64,000 nt of DNA. It comes from Orientallactaga sibirica (Eukaryota; Chordata; Mammalia; Rodentia; Dipodidae). Location: contig JAEOAD010000031.1 of NCBI GenBank assembly GCA_036365145.1, positions 12,310,001 to 12,374,000 of the forward strand, read 5' to 3'. This document shows positions 35,262 through 47,098 of the stretch, piece by piece (position 1 is the stretch's first letter; every line of letters starts with the position of its first letter). The translations under genes were made by a program, and so were the position numbers. Under the pieces are notes generated by a model. That model worked only from the letters and a program-made list of their open reading frames with translations. It was not told where the DNA came from and did not search any database.

Positions 35262-35635
35262 TTACCTTTAGTCTATTTTCTGGTGCTCTCACAAAATAGC
35301 CAGCATGCTGGGTAATTTAAAAAGAAGTTAGTTTAGCCCATCGTCCATATATATGGTCAGCTTCTGCTGAGGATGCTATGGAGAAAACAATAGAAGACAA
35401 GTGTGCGTGTTTAAACCAGATCGTATAGTAAGAAAGGAAGCAAGGGCATCAAGAGGGTTGAACTCACTTGAATGCCCTGTCACAGTCTCCCCTGTGTTAC
35501 TACCTCAGTCCTTGAGAGTGACCAATGAACTCTTACTTACTCGGGCTTCTGATCTCTTCACCTCTGAAAGGCACCACTATCCCCCAAGGTTGAGCATCAA
35601 ATTTGGGCCATCCATTCTCTACAGCTCTCATTAGA
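35262..35635 (-). mobile_element. MST/MLT1-like LTR (reverse)
   Basis: 'ttagtctattttctggtgct', 'cagcatgctgggtaatttaa' and 'ggcaccactatcccccaagg' are in reversed MaLR order. Confidence 0.65.
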
Positions 35636-36864
35636 GTTGGGGCCAGCCAGTGTTTATCAAGGCTTTACCCCTACTTTACACCTTCCTTTGCCTAATCTTT
35701 TGGCTCGTTCTCTCTCTCACTTATCTATATATCTGCTTCTGGAAAACCTAACCTAAATTAATTATACTGTGAAGGGACATAAAAAGAGGCAATGGATGGA
35801 GTTTTGGAGCAAGTTCACTGGCTACCAGCTCTCTCTCACCCCATCCCTAATGGTAGGGGCCTAGGGAGCCTTCAGCACTAGGTGGGAGTCTGGTTATTAA
35901 CTGCCTCACCCTGACGAGTTGAAATGGCATGCTGGTGGAAGAGAATGCGTAAGCTGGTACAATTTATCTGAACTCTGGGGGCGGGGAGTTTGGAACTCCA
36001 GTAACAATGAATTAGATGGCTAATTTTTTAAACACTGAACCATCTTCCCAGCCCTGGATGGCTATTGTTAAGCACCAGTGATACTTAAAAAAAAAAAAAA
36101 AAAAAAAAACTCAAGAAACTGGAAAACTGAAAGGCAGGTGTGAGAGCCAGTGGCCTTCCTGGTATCTAATAAAGAGACTTTCATTATCTGCAGTGGGAGG
36201 ACAAGGTAAGCAGACTGCAGGCTCAGGAGACAAGCTCCAGAGTCCGACCTCCAACCAAGACAGACCTGCTATGCCACATTCAAGGACCTAGTAGGGACAA
36301 ATAGAGTCAAAGTTTTATGTTGAATATATTTAGGCAGATGCCCCTAAAATGCTGAACCCGCAGCTTCTTCTAAATGCCCTCAGCCTACAGAAAAGTCCTA
36401 ACCCTCCCTATTATGGCCTAGGGCTCTGTGAAGAAGCTGCTTCCCCACAAAACAGCATATCCTCCTTTTGCATTTGTCTCCCCATCTTCTCCTTGTCTTT
36501 AGGTTTGTTCCTGGGGTTAAGTTAAAATATAACCCCACTGTGAACCAACTGGACCTGATAAAAGGGAAAGGAGAGGCTGTAAGCCTTAACCTGGGCTGGC
36601 AAGAGCTCAGAAATTTCTTGGGTGCTGATCAAGAGGGCAAGATCATAAGACTGGACCAAGCTGAGTTTATTGATTTGGAATCTGTCTGCCAAGATACTGT
36701 CTGTCAAAGGTTCCAAGAAATCATGCATTAGACTAGCAGAATGATACCCAGAAGCCTAGAACACATGATGGAGAATGCTAAGTGAAGCTGAGGTCCTGAC
36801 AGATGCCAAAGAAAGGAACCACAAGGCTCTGAGCAAAGGCAGCAGCAGACACAATAGATGATTC
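35636..36864. other. Intergenic, possible old ERVL sequence
   Basis: A poly-A run lies at 36088-36109. From about 36300 to 37215 the sequence has an LTR-like flavour, ending 'ctctcagagatcccaaca'. I cannot assign a family. An 87-codon frame at 36468-36731 is not recognisable. Confidence 0.3.
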
Positions 36865-36930
36865 ATGCCATGAGCTCAAGAGTGAGACCCTACCTTGAAA
36901 AACAAAAACAAAACAAAACAAAACAAAAAC
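36865..36930 (+). mobile_element. 5'-truncated B1 (3' third only)
   Basis: Only 'gagctcaagagtgagaccct' onward plus an (AAAAC)n tail remains. A duplication, caatag(a/t)tgattc, lies at 36852-36864 and 36931-36943, so the truncation happened at insertion. Confidence 0.88.
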
Positions 36931-36943
36931 CAATAGTTGATTC

Positions 36944-37544
36944 GGGTAACCTGCCATTTCCTACAGCCAGGGATAAGCACAGAGCCACCTAGCCCCAGGT
37001 CATTCCCTTTCAGAGAGCTGACCAAGGCAGGGTTACAAAGGCCTGGCCACTTAAGACACTGAGTAGAGGAGGCTGCACCAGGCCTGTCCTGTACTTCAAC
37101 TTGCCTTGCTGCATTCTACTTCTTCCCCTTCTCTTTCCCAGGTGATCATGCCCAGTAAACATTTTGTGATCCAAACTCCATCGCAATGTCTGCTCTCAGA
37201 GATCCCAACACATAATAAAGAGAAAGGGTAAGGGGAAAGTGAGTTAAAGTCACCTCAAATTATAATATCCCCACACCATAAATATAGAATATGCCTTGAG
37301 ACAAGATAGCTCTGTCATGTGTATGTGAAATCAGCCAAATAAATTGAAAACTGTTAAGTCACCCTTCTGTTTATTCAATGACAGTGTCAAAAATCTCAAT
37401 TTTTCATCAGAATAAATATAAAAGTCTGCCAGTACTGCATAAGTGATATGTAGTCCCCAAATATTTTAAGAATGCTACATTTATGCCACCCAGACAAAAT
37501 GGCATCCAATACTTCATCGTTTATACCTCAACAAAATCTCTTGC
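36944..37544. other. Intergenic, no gene seen
   Basis: The left part may continue the ERVL-like sequence noted before the B1. The rest is unique AT-rich DNA. Confidence 0.35.
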
Positions 37545-37915
37545 CTTGAGTTAGTCATTCTTAGGATTTACAAAGTTAGCAGCTTAACAGAAAGTGTTGA
37601 TTATCTCACAGTTCCTTGGGTCAGCAATATACGCACATCAAGGTTGAAGTCTCCTCGGGAGGGCCTCTTACAGGCATGAAAGCGGGGAGCTGCCTAGAAT
37701 TGGGTTCTTCTCTGAATGTACAACTGGGGAAGGATCCACCTCAAAGTTCACATGGTAGTTATAGGCAGAAACCTGTTCCCTAAAGGCTATTGGACAGAAA
37801 GTCTCAGTTTCCCTGTGACTGCAGGCAGGAGACCACCATCAGTTCCTTAGCTCATGGACCTTTCCAAACACTTGGAAGCAGCCTTCATCAGAGCAAGCAA
37901 CCAAGAAGGCAGTGG
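37545..37915 (-). mobile_element. Possible old MaLR LTR (reverse)
   Basis: 'tatctcacagttccttgggt', 'ggatccacctcaaagttcac' and 'ttccttagctcatggacctt' are in the order of an old LTR on the - strand. The family is tentative. Confidence 0.45.
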
Positions 37916-37954
37916 AGATATGCTGATAGTGTTATAGGGAATCTTTGTTGGCCA

Positions 37955-38340
37955 CATAGTTAGATTTAGAATCACCTAGTAGACACGCCTCTGGGTAGTT
38001 TTTGAAGGCATTTCCAAAGGTAATTAAGTAAAGAGGGGAAAAGCCATCTTGAATGGGAGTAGCCCCATCCCAGGACTGGGAGCCCAAACTGAATAAAAGG
38101 GCAAATAGAAGAAAAAGAGGTGAGTGCTGGCATTATTTTTCTCTCTGCTTCCTGGCCTGCATACATGTGAGTAAGCAGCCCACACTTCTGCCAGCACCAC
38201 CGAGAACCACTCGTCCTCCCATGTCTGCCCCACCATGACAGATGACACTCTCCAACTATGATCCCAAATAAGTTTCTGCTCCCCTAAATTACTTCTGTCG
38301 GTATTTGGTCAGAGTGACAAGCAAAGTAATGAATGCAGAC
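37955..38340 (+). mobile_element. Rodent ERVL-type solo LTR
   Basis: 'agaatcacctagtagacacg', 'gccccatcccaggactggga', 'tctgcttcctggcctgcata' and a late 'atcccaaataagtttctgct' polyadenylation region. Subfamily not determined. Confidence 0.6.
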
Positions 38341-38509
38341 AGCAAGAAAGAAGCCACAGAAAAGAGAGCTCACATTGTCATAGTGCCATATGCAAGGACA
38401 AGGATCGCAGAGGCCATGAACACAACAGGCAGAAGTCGTTGGGTGCCATCTTAGAGGCTCCCCACCGCACCAAATAGGTACATGTTTATGTCTGCAAAAT
38501 GTGAATCAT

Positions 38510-38665
38510 GCCGGCCTTGGTGGCGCACACCTTTAATCTCAGTACTCGGGAGGTAGAAGTAGGAGGATCACCATGAGTTCGAGGCCACCCTAGACTACAG
38601 AGTGAATTCCAGGTCAGCCTGGGCTAGAGTGAAACCTTATCTCGAAAAACCAAAAAAAAAAAAAA
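38510..38665 (+). mobile_element. Full-length B1 SINE
   Basis: 'gccggccttggtggcgcaca' to 'ttatctcgaaaaaccaaaaa'. An imperfect duplication (gtgaatcatg / ttggatcgtg) flanks it. Confidence 0.93.
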
Positions 38666-38724
38666 TTTGGATCGTGCAGCCCTATAATATTTTTCATCTT
38701 AATAGAAGTGTGCAAATAGACTTC

Positions 38725-38923
38725 TTTTTAAATTTTATTTATTTGAGAAAGAGAGATAATCAGAGAAAAGGGAGAATAGAGGCATGACAGGGCTCTTGGG
38801 CTGCTAACCAGCTGAGGATGTATGTGGCACTTGGAGTGGCCAGCTTTACGTGGGTACCAGGGAATTGAACCTGGGCCCTCGGGCTTTGCAAGCATCTTTA
38901 ACTGCTGAGGCATCTCTCCAGCC
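38725..38923 (-). mobile_element. DIP-like SINE (reverse) with 14-bp duplication
   Basis: 'ttttatttatttgagaaaga', 'accagggaattgaacctggg' and 'gaggcatctctccagcc'. Duplication tgcaaat(a/g)gacttc at 38711-38724 and 38924-38937. Confidence 0.93.
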
Positions 38924-39019
38924 TGCAAATGGACTTCAGTATCCAAAGAAAGTCATCATACTTTCATTCTTAATGATTACACAGGATCCCAGTGAATAGG
39001 TGCCTTATTGCTGACCATT

Positions 39020-39130
39020 ATTTTTCTTCTTTCTTCTTTTCTTTCTTTCCTTCCTTGTTTTTCATTGTTGGGGATTGAACCCCGGGCCTTGCCCATGACA
39101 AGCTAGCACTCTACCACTGAATGTCCCTTG
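39020..39130 (-). mobile_element. ID-like SINE (reverse)
   Basis: A CT-rich tail complement, then 'ttggggattgaaccccgggc' and 'gctagcactctaccactga', the complement of the tRNA-Ala-derived ID head. Confidence 0.75.
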
Positions 39131-39349
39131 GACATTACATTTAAATATTTATTTTTAAAAATTATACTGTTATGAACAGCCATATATCTAGACATTTCCA
39201 TGCCCATATACATATCTCCTTAGGAAACCGTTCCTAGAGATGAGTGGAATTGTTGGGTTGAGGAGATGCTGGTATTGATGTGTTAAGGCTTTTGTTGTTT
39301 TAAGGCTTTTGTTGTTGTGTGAAATGTTTTTGACTTACTGACTTTACTT

Positions 39350-39433
39350 TTTTTTTGAGACAGACTCAGTATCCTCATGCCCTAGTCTCCCACGTGCTGG
39401 GATTGCAGACCTGCACCACCATATGCGGCGTGA
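39350..39433 (-). mobile_element. Degenerate B1-like fragment (reverse)
   Basis: 'ttttttttgagacagactca' and 'cacgtgctgggattgcagac' follow B1 order, but the middle is deleted. Confidence 0.55.
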
Positions 39434-39880
39434 GTTACTGACTTTTAACACGGAGTAAAGCTCCCTCTCAGCAGAGCCAGCTCATATCATCATAGGTAAC
39501 CTGCGCACAATCAGCCTTCACTACTAGAAGAAAAGCCGTTCTGAAAAGGCCAGGAGGAACACCAAGACAGACAAAGAGCATACAGCGAATCAGCCCTTAC
39601 CTCTTGGGAAGTGGACGTAAGTGCCATAAAAAGCAGAGAAGGAACAAGAGACAGCGAGCTCCTCAGTACAGTGCCGTTTCTCCTTACGTGTTTCTGAGCA
39701 GAGCTATCTGGCTTTCAGAACCAGTGAAGCTCGGGGGCTTCAGTTCACATCCTGGGAGAACTATTAAGCTAATGAGGTATTAGATGGGACAACCTCTGTG
39801 GAACACGTGACAAATGCACCTCATAATTGAGTCAGGAGTTTTGTGCAAAAGTCTAAGGAGAGCTATGGCTTCTATTTCTT
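39434..39880. other. Unique intergenic stretch
   Basis: No repeat was recognised. It includes TAAT and E-box-like words (39760-39835) but no gene. Confidence 0.35.
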
Positions 39881-40101
39881 TTTTAAATATTATTTATTTA
39901 TTTATTTACAAGCAGAGAGGGAGGGGAGAAAGGGGGACAAAGAGAGTGAATGGGTGCACCAGGGCCTCTAGCCACTGCAAATGAACTCCATACGCATGTG
40001 CCAGTCTGTGCATCTGGTTTTATATGGGTACTGGAGAATCGAACCCAGGCTGTTAGGCTTTGAAAGCATGCACCTTAACCAACGAGGCATCTCTCCAGCC
40101 C
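39881..40101 (-). mobile_element. DIP-like SINE (reverse) with 15-bp duplication
   Basis: 'ttttaaatattatttattta', 'gagaatcgaacccaggctgt' and 'gaggcatctctccagccc'. Duplication tggcttct(a/g)tttctt at 39866-39880 and 40102-40116. Confidence 0.95.
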
Positions 40102-40116
40102 TGGCTTCTGTTTCTT

Positions 40117-42569
40117 AACCTGATCACTGACCTCAACCCAGGGCACCTAGGGGGAAGTACGTCATAATTACCCAGTGATTGGTGCATGAGCTAGGAGAGT
40201 ACAAATGACATTTTAAGGTCTTCCTTCCTCTTGTATTTTAGGGAACTGGATGTGATGTTTTGTATTGTTTCCATTGGGAAGGGGGAGGGGCATTAAGAAA
40301 AAGATTCTTGGTCTAATTCCGTATAACTGCAGAAAGTGGAGACAAGTCAATGCTTTAATTTTAAGTTGAGCCAGATGGAAGTACACAGTTACTATAGGTT
40401 GTGACCAGATCAAGAAGAGTGCATGGTGTCAATCTGCTATTGATGTCATTATTGATTATTTAAAGAACTGCCCACATTCAATTTCTTCATTTAGGCTAGA
40501 TGGTGTGTTAATGACAGGATGTCTCTGAAGAGATTACTGTGATTTTCCAACCAATTTTTGGTAATCCGTGTGCATCTCGCCTTGATTCGTTTGCCTTCAG
40601 TAGTGATTTCCACAAAACTTTCATCTGCGGTCCAGTAATGTGGCTTCACTACATTTGCCCCAGATCAGTCCATACGCTAAATTCAAAACTGTTGTCCTCC
40701 AGGCAGTCATACTTTATTTCACTTCCTATTCTCAGGCCCACTTTCTCCCCTGACTTTTCTTGGCCTAAAATGCACCTGACCCCAGCTAATTCCAGTAAAT
40801 CCCATTTCACTCCAGGGCCCCTTCACTGGCACATTGCCACCTGGTGGTTCTTCTCAGCTATGACAGCAAGATGACAAAAGCAAAGTGGTGAGGGGAGAGC
40901 TTACAGGACCAAATCAGCCAACTTTAACCCTTTCAAAGAAATCAAATGAGAGAAAGAAAATATCAATTCTTCCTTCTGTGGAGCTTCCTGTAAATCCATA
41001 AGTTGCATGAAAACAGTGTCACAGAATAAGAATTGATTTTGCATAGACCATTTACAAAGACTGAAACTACATTTTGGTCCACATCTTCTCTCAAAGTATC
41101 TATTACATTTTTGTCAGAGGACATAGATATTTTGAGTTAACCATTCCCTATGGAGGCCCTTTCATGACTGGATTCTGAAAGCAGAACTGTAAAATGGTTT
41201 TCGATTAACCACACATCATGGTGAATATCAATATTATTGATACTTAAGAGTTTATCTTTCCAAATGGCTGCAGAGACCCTGGGAGCATAATTCTTATTTC
41301 ACTCAAAGCATCACATCTCACAATGGCTAGCTGTGTGCTGTAATCCTGGGTTCTGGCTCTACTTTGCCATGCAAAGCAAAAAAAGAGAAACAAAGTGGCC
41401 ATTATCTTTTATTTTTCCTCTAGGCTTTGTAAATGACAAAAAATGGTTATTGAATATGATTTTTTAAAATCTCTTTATTTTTTAAAATGGGCACTGCTTG
41501 GTGATTTCTACCCTATCATTATTTGTGGTCCATTCCATTCTACAAACAGAAGAAAAAGAAGTTCTTTCCCTGCCAGCGTCATTTTCCCCATTGATTTCCT
41601 CACCCAACACATGCCCCTAATGGAGCTTGAAATGACTGCAGCTTTGCTTTTGTTTTCTTCCTTTGTTGGCACACCTCTGCCAGAGGCCAGCTGTGTGGGA
41701 GCCCAGAGGATCTCACACAGCAAGCAGGTTCTGCGTCTCCCACAGCCTAGCAAACAGAAGGCAAAGAAGAGGAGGTGAAGACACGCTCCCTTCTGTACGG
41801 GCAAATACCATCCTTTGAAATGAGCCACATGAAAGAAAATATAGGCTCTCCCAAATCCAGTAGTGCTAGAAAGTTACTAATCCAGGGCAAAAGCTAGAGC
41901 AAAAGTGCTAGAAACATGGGTGGTTCTCATAAAATGCTAGATGGAGGGCTTATACCCCCCAAACTTACAAAATAACCCTAGGCTCCAAGACCCCAAGATA
42001 CTACAATCTATGGACACTTAAGTCCGTTATAGAAAATAGTATAGTATTTGCATAACACACATGTGCAGCACTCCTATATACTTTCAATAATGTGTAGACA
42101 ATTAATACCCTATGCACTATAAATGTTATGTAAATAGCTATTTTGTTGTATTATTTAATGACAAGGAAATTTAAATCTGTGCATCTTCAATGCAGATGCT
42201 ATTTTTTCCCCTTGAAATCCCACAACCCAGCTGAGTGATTTGTCCTAAGAAGTCTGAACAGGAATTATTCACACAGAGACAAAGGGAGAGGAAAAGATCT
42301 CCAATAAGAAGGTCTTCCAAATTCTCCAGTTATCACCTTCTCCATTCCTTCTGACCTTTCCTCACACAACCAAGAACCTCCATCCACACCAAAAGCTGGA
42401 TCAGTAGACTTGAGTGAATGGATTCTTCTGGAAAAAAATTTACAGAGTTTGGGCAAATATCTTGTAAAAATTTAGGATAATATAATAGCCCACTATGAAG
42501 CTTTTCTATATATGAAACCCCCCAGAATTCTCCCTCCAGAATAAAACAAAAGACTTAAACTGCCTGTAT
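40117..42569. other. 2.45-kb block without recognised repeats
   Basis: No SINE, LINE or LTR was recognised, which is unusual for this part of the window. Two 111-codon + strand frames (40539-40874, 41443-41778) have no domain I know. It is AT-rich at 41950-42200. Confidence 0.4.
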
Positions 42570-42885
42570 TAATCAACTTTGTTGTACTACAGCAAAATAC
42601 AGGAGGCAATTAGCTTACAGTGTGGAAAGGGTTATTTTGCTCACAGTTTTGGAGGGTTCAGATAGTAGGAATGGGAAGCAAGTATCTGAGTAAAGTCACA
42701 TCACAAGTCAGAAACCTGAAAAGGAAAGAGGACCAGGTTCCCAAAATGCCTTTCCAGGCCACACCCCTAATAACCTAAGGCCCTCCCACAAGACCCCCCC
42801 TCTTAAAAGTCCAGAGCATCCTCCTATAACACCACCCTGGGACCAATGTCACTTAGGGACATTCATCCCATCCAAAGCACTGGCC
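42570..42885 (-). mobile_element. ERVL/MaLR-like LTR (reverse)
   Basis: 'ttattttgctcacagttttg', 'ccaggccacacccctaataa' and 'gggacattcatcccatccaa' have reversed LTR order. Confidence 0.55.
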
Positions 42886-43459
42886 TCCCTTGTCTCTCTC
42901 AGGTCCATGCTCTGCTACGTTGGGAAAAATCACATGCATTTTGATGACTCAACACATGAGTGTCTTAGATGCTCCTAGGGGCTGCTGTGTGCTGTGATAT
43001 GCCAAGCTACCTCCAGGAGATGTCGGATGACTTGAGGCCACAGCTTCTCCAAGAGCCACTCAGGAAGCCTGACAAAATTGCTCTCAGAAAGAGACACCTA
43101 GAGCTCTCTTGTCATCTTGGTAAATTTCTAGAAGCCTTCAAGACAGATTGCACCTTCTCCATTGGATTGAGGCTTTAACTTGAAACTCTGTTACTGACCA
43201 ATGGCTTGGAAGTGAATAAATCATAGCTATTACCAGTAGCGGGTTGACATAAACACAGATACACAGCCACAAATCTCTATAATCATTCAGAATTGCCAAA
43301 TTTATCTCTTTGTTAGTAAACATTTACTCTAAGCTTTGGTTACACATGGGATTCCAATGTCCCCTAAAGAATATTTGTAACACAAAAAAAAACATGCAAG
43401 ACTAGCAGGCCATAAAGATAATATTTCTAAACATGTTAATTAAATAATAAGTAGCCATA
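42886..43459. other. Intergenic, no gene seen
   Basis: Unique-looking sequence, AT-rich at its right end. Confidence 0.4.
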
Positions 43460-43858
43460 TGTTGTAGTCAGTTTGACGCTGCTGGGATAAACCTCCAAAC
43501 CAGACACAGTTTATGGGATGTATGGTTGTTGCAGTAAAACACCTGACCAAGAGCAGCTTGTGGGAGGAAAGGGTTTATTTTGGCTTACGGACACGAGGGA
43601 AAACTCCATGATGGCAGGGAAAAACGATTGCATAAGCAGAGGGTAGACACAACCTCCTGGCCAATATCAGGTGGACAACAGCAGCAGGAGAGTGTGCCAA
43701 ACACTAGCAAGAGGAGGATGCTGACTATAGCACTCATAAGCCCGCCCCCAACAATACACTACCTCCAGGAGAATCCAATTCCCAAATTGCTGCCAGCTGG
43801 AGAGCTAGCACTCAGAACACATAAGTTTACTGGGGAACACCTGAATCAAACCACCACA
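43460..43858 (-). repeat. 3' LTR of the MaLR element
   Basis: This is the downstream LTR in the sense of the element. It shares 'gtgggaggaaagggtttatt' and 'gagagtgtgccaaacactag' with the partner at 45315. Confidence 0.8.
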
Positions 43859-43991
43859 TTCCACTCTGACCCCATAAACTGATAATTACACCTGATGTAA
43901 AATGCAATGTATTCAGTTCAACTTTAAAAGTATCCATAGTTTTTAATGAATCCCAATGCTGTTCAAACATCCCCATAGTCTAAGGTCTTTT

Positions 43992-44249
43992 TTTTTTTTT
44001 TTTTTACTTTTTTAAAATTTTTTAAATTTTTTTTGTTTATTTTCATTTATTTATTAGCAACAGACACAGAGAAAGAAGCAGAGAGAGAGAGAACAGGCAT
44101 ACCAGGGCCTCCAGCCACTGCAAATGAACTCCAGATGCATATGCCACCTTATGCATCTAGCTTACATGGCTCCTGGGGAATTGAGCCTCAAACCCAGGTC
44201 CTTAGGCTTCATGGGCAAGCGTTTAACCTTTAAGCCATCTCTCCAGCCC
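43992..44249 (-). mobile_element. DIP-like SINE inside the MaLR, with duplication
   Basis: A poly-T tail, 'aactccagatgcatatgcca' and 'taagccatctctccagccc'. A perfect 15-bp duplication, agtctaaggtctttt, lies at 43977-43991 and 44250-44264. The SINE therefore inserted after the MaLR. Confidence 0.96.
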
Positions 44250-44281
44250 AGTCTAAGGTCTTTTAACTGAACCAAATGCCA

Positions 44282-44315
44282 AATAATAATAATAACAATA
44301 ATAATAATAATAATA
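44282..44315. repeat. (AAT)n microsatellite
   Basis: A trinucleotide run with one AAC variant, in the MaLR internal region. Confidence 0.95.
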
Positions 44316-45314
44316 GCACTGAATAAACATTCACACTGCAAAAGATGACACTGAGCATAGAAAAATAAAAGATTTAAAACAAACAGAAAAAAAATCAAAT
44401 TCTATAGCTCCAAGCTCTAAACAGTGACAAGTCTCCAAGCCCAATAATTTTAACAAATGATGAGTCTCTGGAGTTCCAATTCCTCCCCTTTAGCAAGGCT
44501 ACTCACAGTCCTAGAAAACTTCATCCAGTTCCAGTGGCTGTCCTTGTCAGCTGCTTCATAGTCCTGACATTTCCATTGGGTTTCCACTGCAACCCATGGT
44601 TCATCTACATGGCTCCATTGGGTCTCCATGCAGGCAATCCAACAAGCCTGCCTCACACTGCCTGTGGCCATTTTCAAAAACACAAAACTGTATTGCAGAC
44701 TCAATGGCCCTCTCTTTTCTGCATTTGTTATACTCCACAGTACCAGGTAGGCAACGAACTTGATAATCCAGGGAGGAAATAATGCAGACTTTGAATAACA
44801 GGACATTCCTTTAGCATTCAGCCCCTTCAAAAAATTCTGCGTTCTTTCTGTTGTCCCAATGCAGATCAGCCAGCTCAATCTCAGTTGTTGTAATCTCTCA
44901 AACAATTGCAGCTGAATAAACAGTAGTTTTGGCCCAAAGATTTCACTTCTTTCTGTGACATATCCCTCTGCTCACACCAGTCCATTTCTATGCAAAGCAA
45001 CCCTGCACAAGTTCCCAGGACATAGGCAGGAAGAACCCATTGAGCATCTCACACAAACTGCCTTTATCCCAGTCTGGACAAAGCTTGTTTTAACCTCATA
45101 AGCCAATCCTCACAGTCCATAGTTCTTACTGCATTCAGGTCTTTCAACTCTGACCAGAATAGTCCATCAAGCTGTACTTATAGCACTGCAAAATGTCTCT
45201 TAGACCAAGGTTTCAAATCCTTCCACTTCCCTCCCACAAATCAGTCCCAAAAGGCCAAAAGCCACATGGACATGTTTCTAGCAACAGCAACCCTACTTCT
45301 CAGTGCCAATTTAC

Positions 45315-45645
45315 TGTTGTAGTCAGCTTCATGTTGCTGGCAGAAACACATAACTAAGAGCAGCTTATTGGAGGAAAGGGTTAATTTTGGCTTACAGACG
45401 TGAGGGAAGCTTCATGATAGCAAGGGAAAGCAATGGCATGAGAAGGGGGTGGACATTACCTCCTGGCCAACATCAAGTGGACAATAGCAGCAAGAGAGTG
45501 TGCCAAACACTGGCAAGGGGAAGATGGCTATAACACCTGTAAGCACACCCCCAAAAATACACTATCTCCAGGAGGATCCACCATCTGTGGACCTAGCATT
45601 CAGAACATATAAATTTACGGGGGATGCCTGAATCAAACTACCACA
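45315..45645 (-). repeat. 5' LTR of the MaLR element
   Basis: Promoter-side LTR in the element's own sense. It aligns with the copy at 43460 over nearly its whole length. Confidence 0.8.
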
Positions 45646-45945
45646 ATGGGAATTATTTGAAGCTTACAGATTCACAGGAAGTTCCATAATGGTGAAAGAA
45701 GCTGGTCTCCTATACCAAATCCATGTAGAAAGAAAAGCAACCACCACCCAAAAAGCAAGCACAGTCAGGGAAACCCGGGCAGAGCTCAAGCACTCTGCAT
45801 ACCTTGGGCTGAAATTCCAGATCCACCCCCAAACAAACCTTAGGACTGGACCCTACGATCTGCCCTCAAGGACACCTCCTCTTGCCAAGTTACAAGCGTG
45901 AATAAAACTCCTGAATCTATTGGGGGACTTGCTGAAGCATTTCCA
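45646..45945 (-). mobile_element. Possible second LTR fragment (reverse)
   Basis: 'cagattcacaggaagttcca' and 'ctgaatctattgggggactt' resemble an LTR on the - strand, abutting the MaLR above. Confidence 0.4.
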
Positions 45946-46933
45946 GGGCTTGCAACTTGAGTGAGGAAAGTTCTGTCAACTGTGTTTTCCTTCATTGGAA
46001 AATACAGTGTGAAGATTGGGTAAATGCTTACAAAACATCAAAGAAAGGTTAGAAATTGTTTGTAAAGCCAATTTTATTAAATATGTGTGTTTACATTGGA
46101 AAGAATATTAAACTCTGCCAAAAATTCAGTGCAAAGAAATAGGCATAACAACTTTTAATGGTTTTCTTCCTGATTACAGAATAATTTATGAACATTGAAA
46201 AAAATTAAGACTGAAGATCTTATGAAGAACAGAATCTAGATCAATGCAGATTTCAGTACCTTTCTATTTTTGCTCTATTTCAAATAATAAATATAGGTAT
46301 GTACAGAATACTTAGCTTATTGCTAGCATTCTAAGTACTTTAGTTCTTTCTTACTGAAAACCTGTGAATTAAATATTATTATCATCTCCACTTGGCATTC
46401 AGAGACTGAAACCTAGAACATTCAAGAACAAACATCAAGAGGTTAAAACCAAGTTTAAGTGCTTTCTAGTGCATGATAGTAAAATCAAGTCTGAAGCCAA
46501 ACTATGGTCTGTGGCCCAGCACCTGTCTGTGAACTGTATCTTACCCATCTGTGGTGATATAAGGAAATTGACAGCAAGTATCTGGAAGCCCCTGTCACAG
46601 TTTCATAAAACTGTTCCCATGATCAATGACTACTATTGGTGAAGAGGATTTGGGAATGTCCAACTGCCACGGTGAGTGGCATATGGGTGAACAGAATACC
46701 AATCAAGTAGTAGGAGATGTAAGCCTCAGCAAACTGCTGCAAGTTTAAGAACAAAGAGCTTTAAACCATTTCCACCATTGCTTTAAACCACTATAGGGTA
46801 TTGCCTCCCTAGGGTGAACACAATAAAGTAAGGATGCCAAGGAATAGGAAGACGCAATGGGAAGCAGCTCAGCTCCACAAACAGCTTTGTGGTCACACAC
46901 TAGGTCATCTGTGGCCAGTGACTTTTGGCACAG
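45946..46933. other. Intergenic, includes a MIR-like relic
   Basis: 46315-46470 resembles MIR (+). From about 46650 the sequence leads into the CCAAT-repeat region and may be LTR U3. No gene. Confidence 0.4.
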
Positions 46934-47098
46934 CCAATCACAAGGCAGGGTAAATGAGAATGTACTGAATAGAGCTGGCCTTTTCCACCCAATCACAAGG
47001 AAGGGTGAATGAGAATGACTGAATAGAGCTGGCCTTTTCCACCCAATCACAAGGCAGGGCTAATGAGGATTTATTGACCAGAGCTGGTCTTTTCCACT
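46934..47098. repeat. Three 55-bp direct repeats with CCAAT boxes
   Basis: Copies start at 46934, 46989 and 47043. Each opens 'ccaatcacaagg' and closes 'gagctggccttttccac' (ctggtct in copy 3). About 40 bp downstream lies 'cttttataacag', a TATA-like word. This layout resembles a retroviral LTR U3 enhancer with tandem repeats. The LTR reading is inference. Confidence 0.85.

Larger units (their letters stand above)
43460..45645 (-). mobile_element. MT-like MaLR retroelement with two LTRs
   Basis: Two same-orientation LTRs (43460-43858 and 45315-45645) both begin 'tgttgtagtcag' and end 'ccaca' on the + strand. They enclose an internal region that matches, from memory, MaLR internal sequence (for example 'tagcactgcaaaatgtctct' and 'caaaaggccaaaagccacat'). 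Transcription sense is -, since the polyadenylation signal is the complement of 'tttattttggctta'. MaLRs are non-autonomous, and no gag/pol reading frame is expected or seen. The left LTR has about 45 extra bp near its start. The flanking 5-mers (ccata, atggg) do not match. Confidence 0.8.

Noticed and set aside
36002..36060. Tiny SINE head remnant ('ccatcttcccagccct') between 'gatggcta' words
   Set aside because: Could be a 30-bp truncated SINE with a duplication, but the words are too short and impure to support it.
44450..44905. 151-codon - strand frame
   Set aside because: It is MaLR internal sequence. These elements are non-autonomous and encode no known protein.
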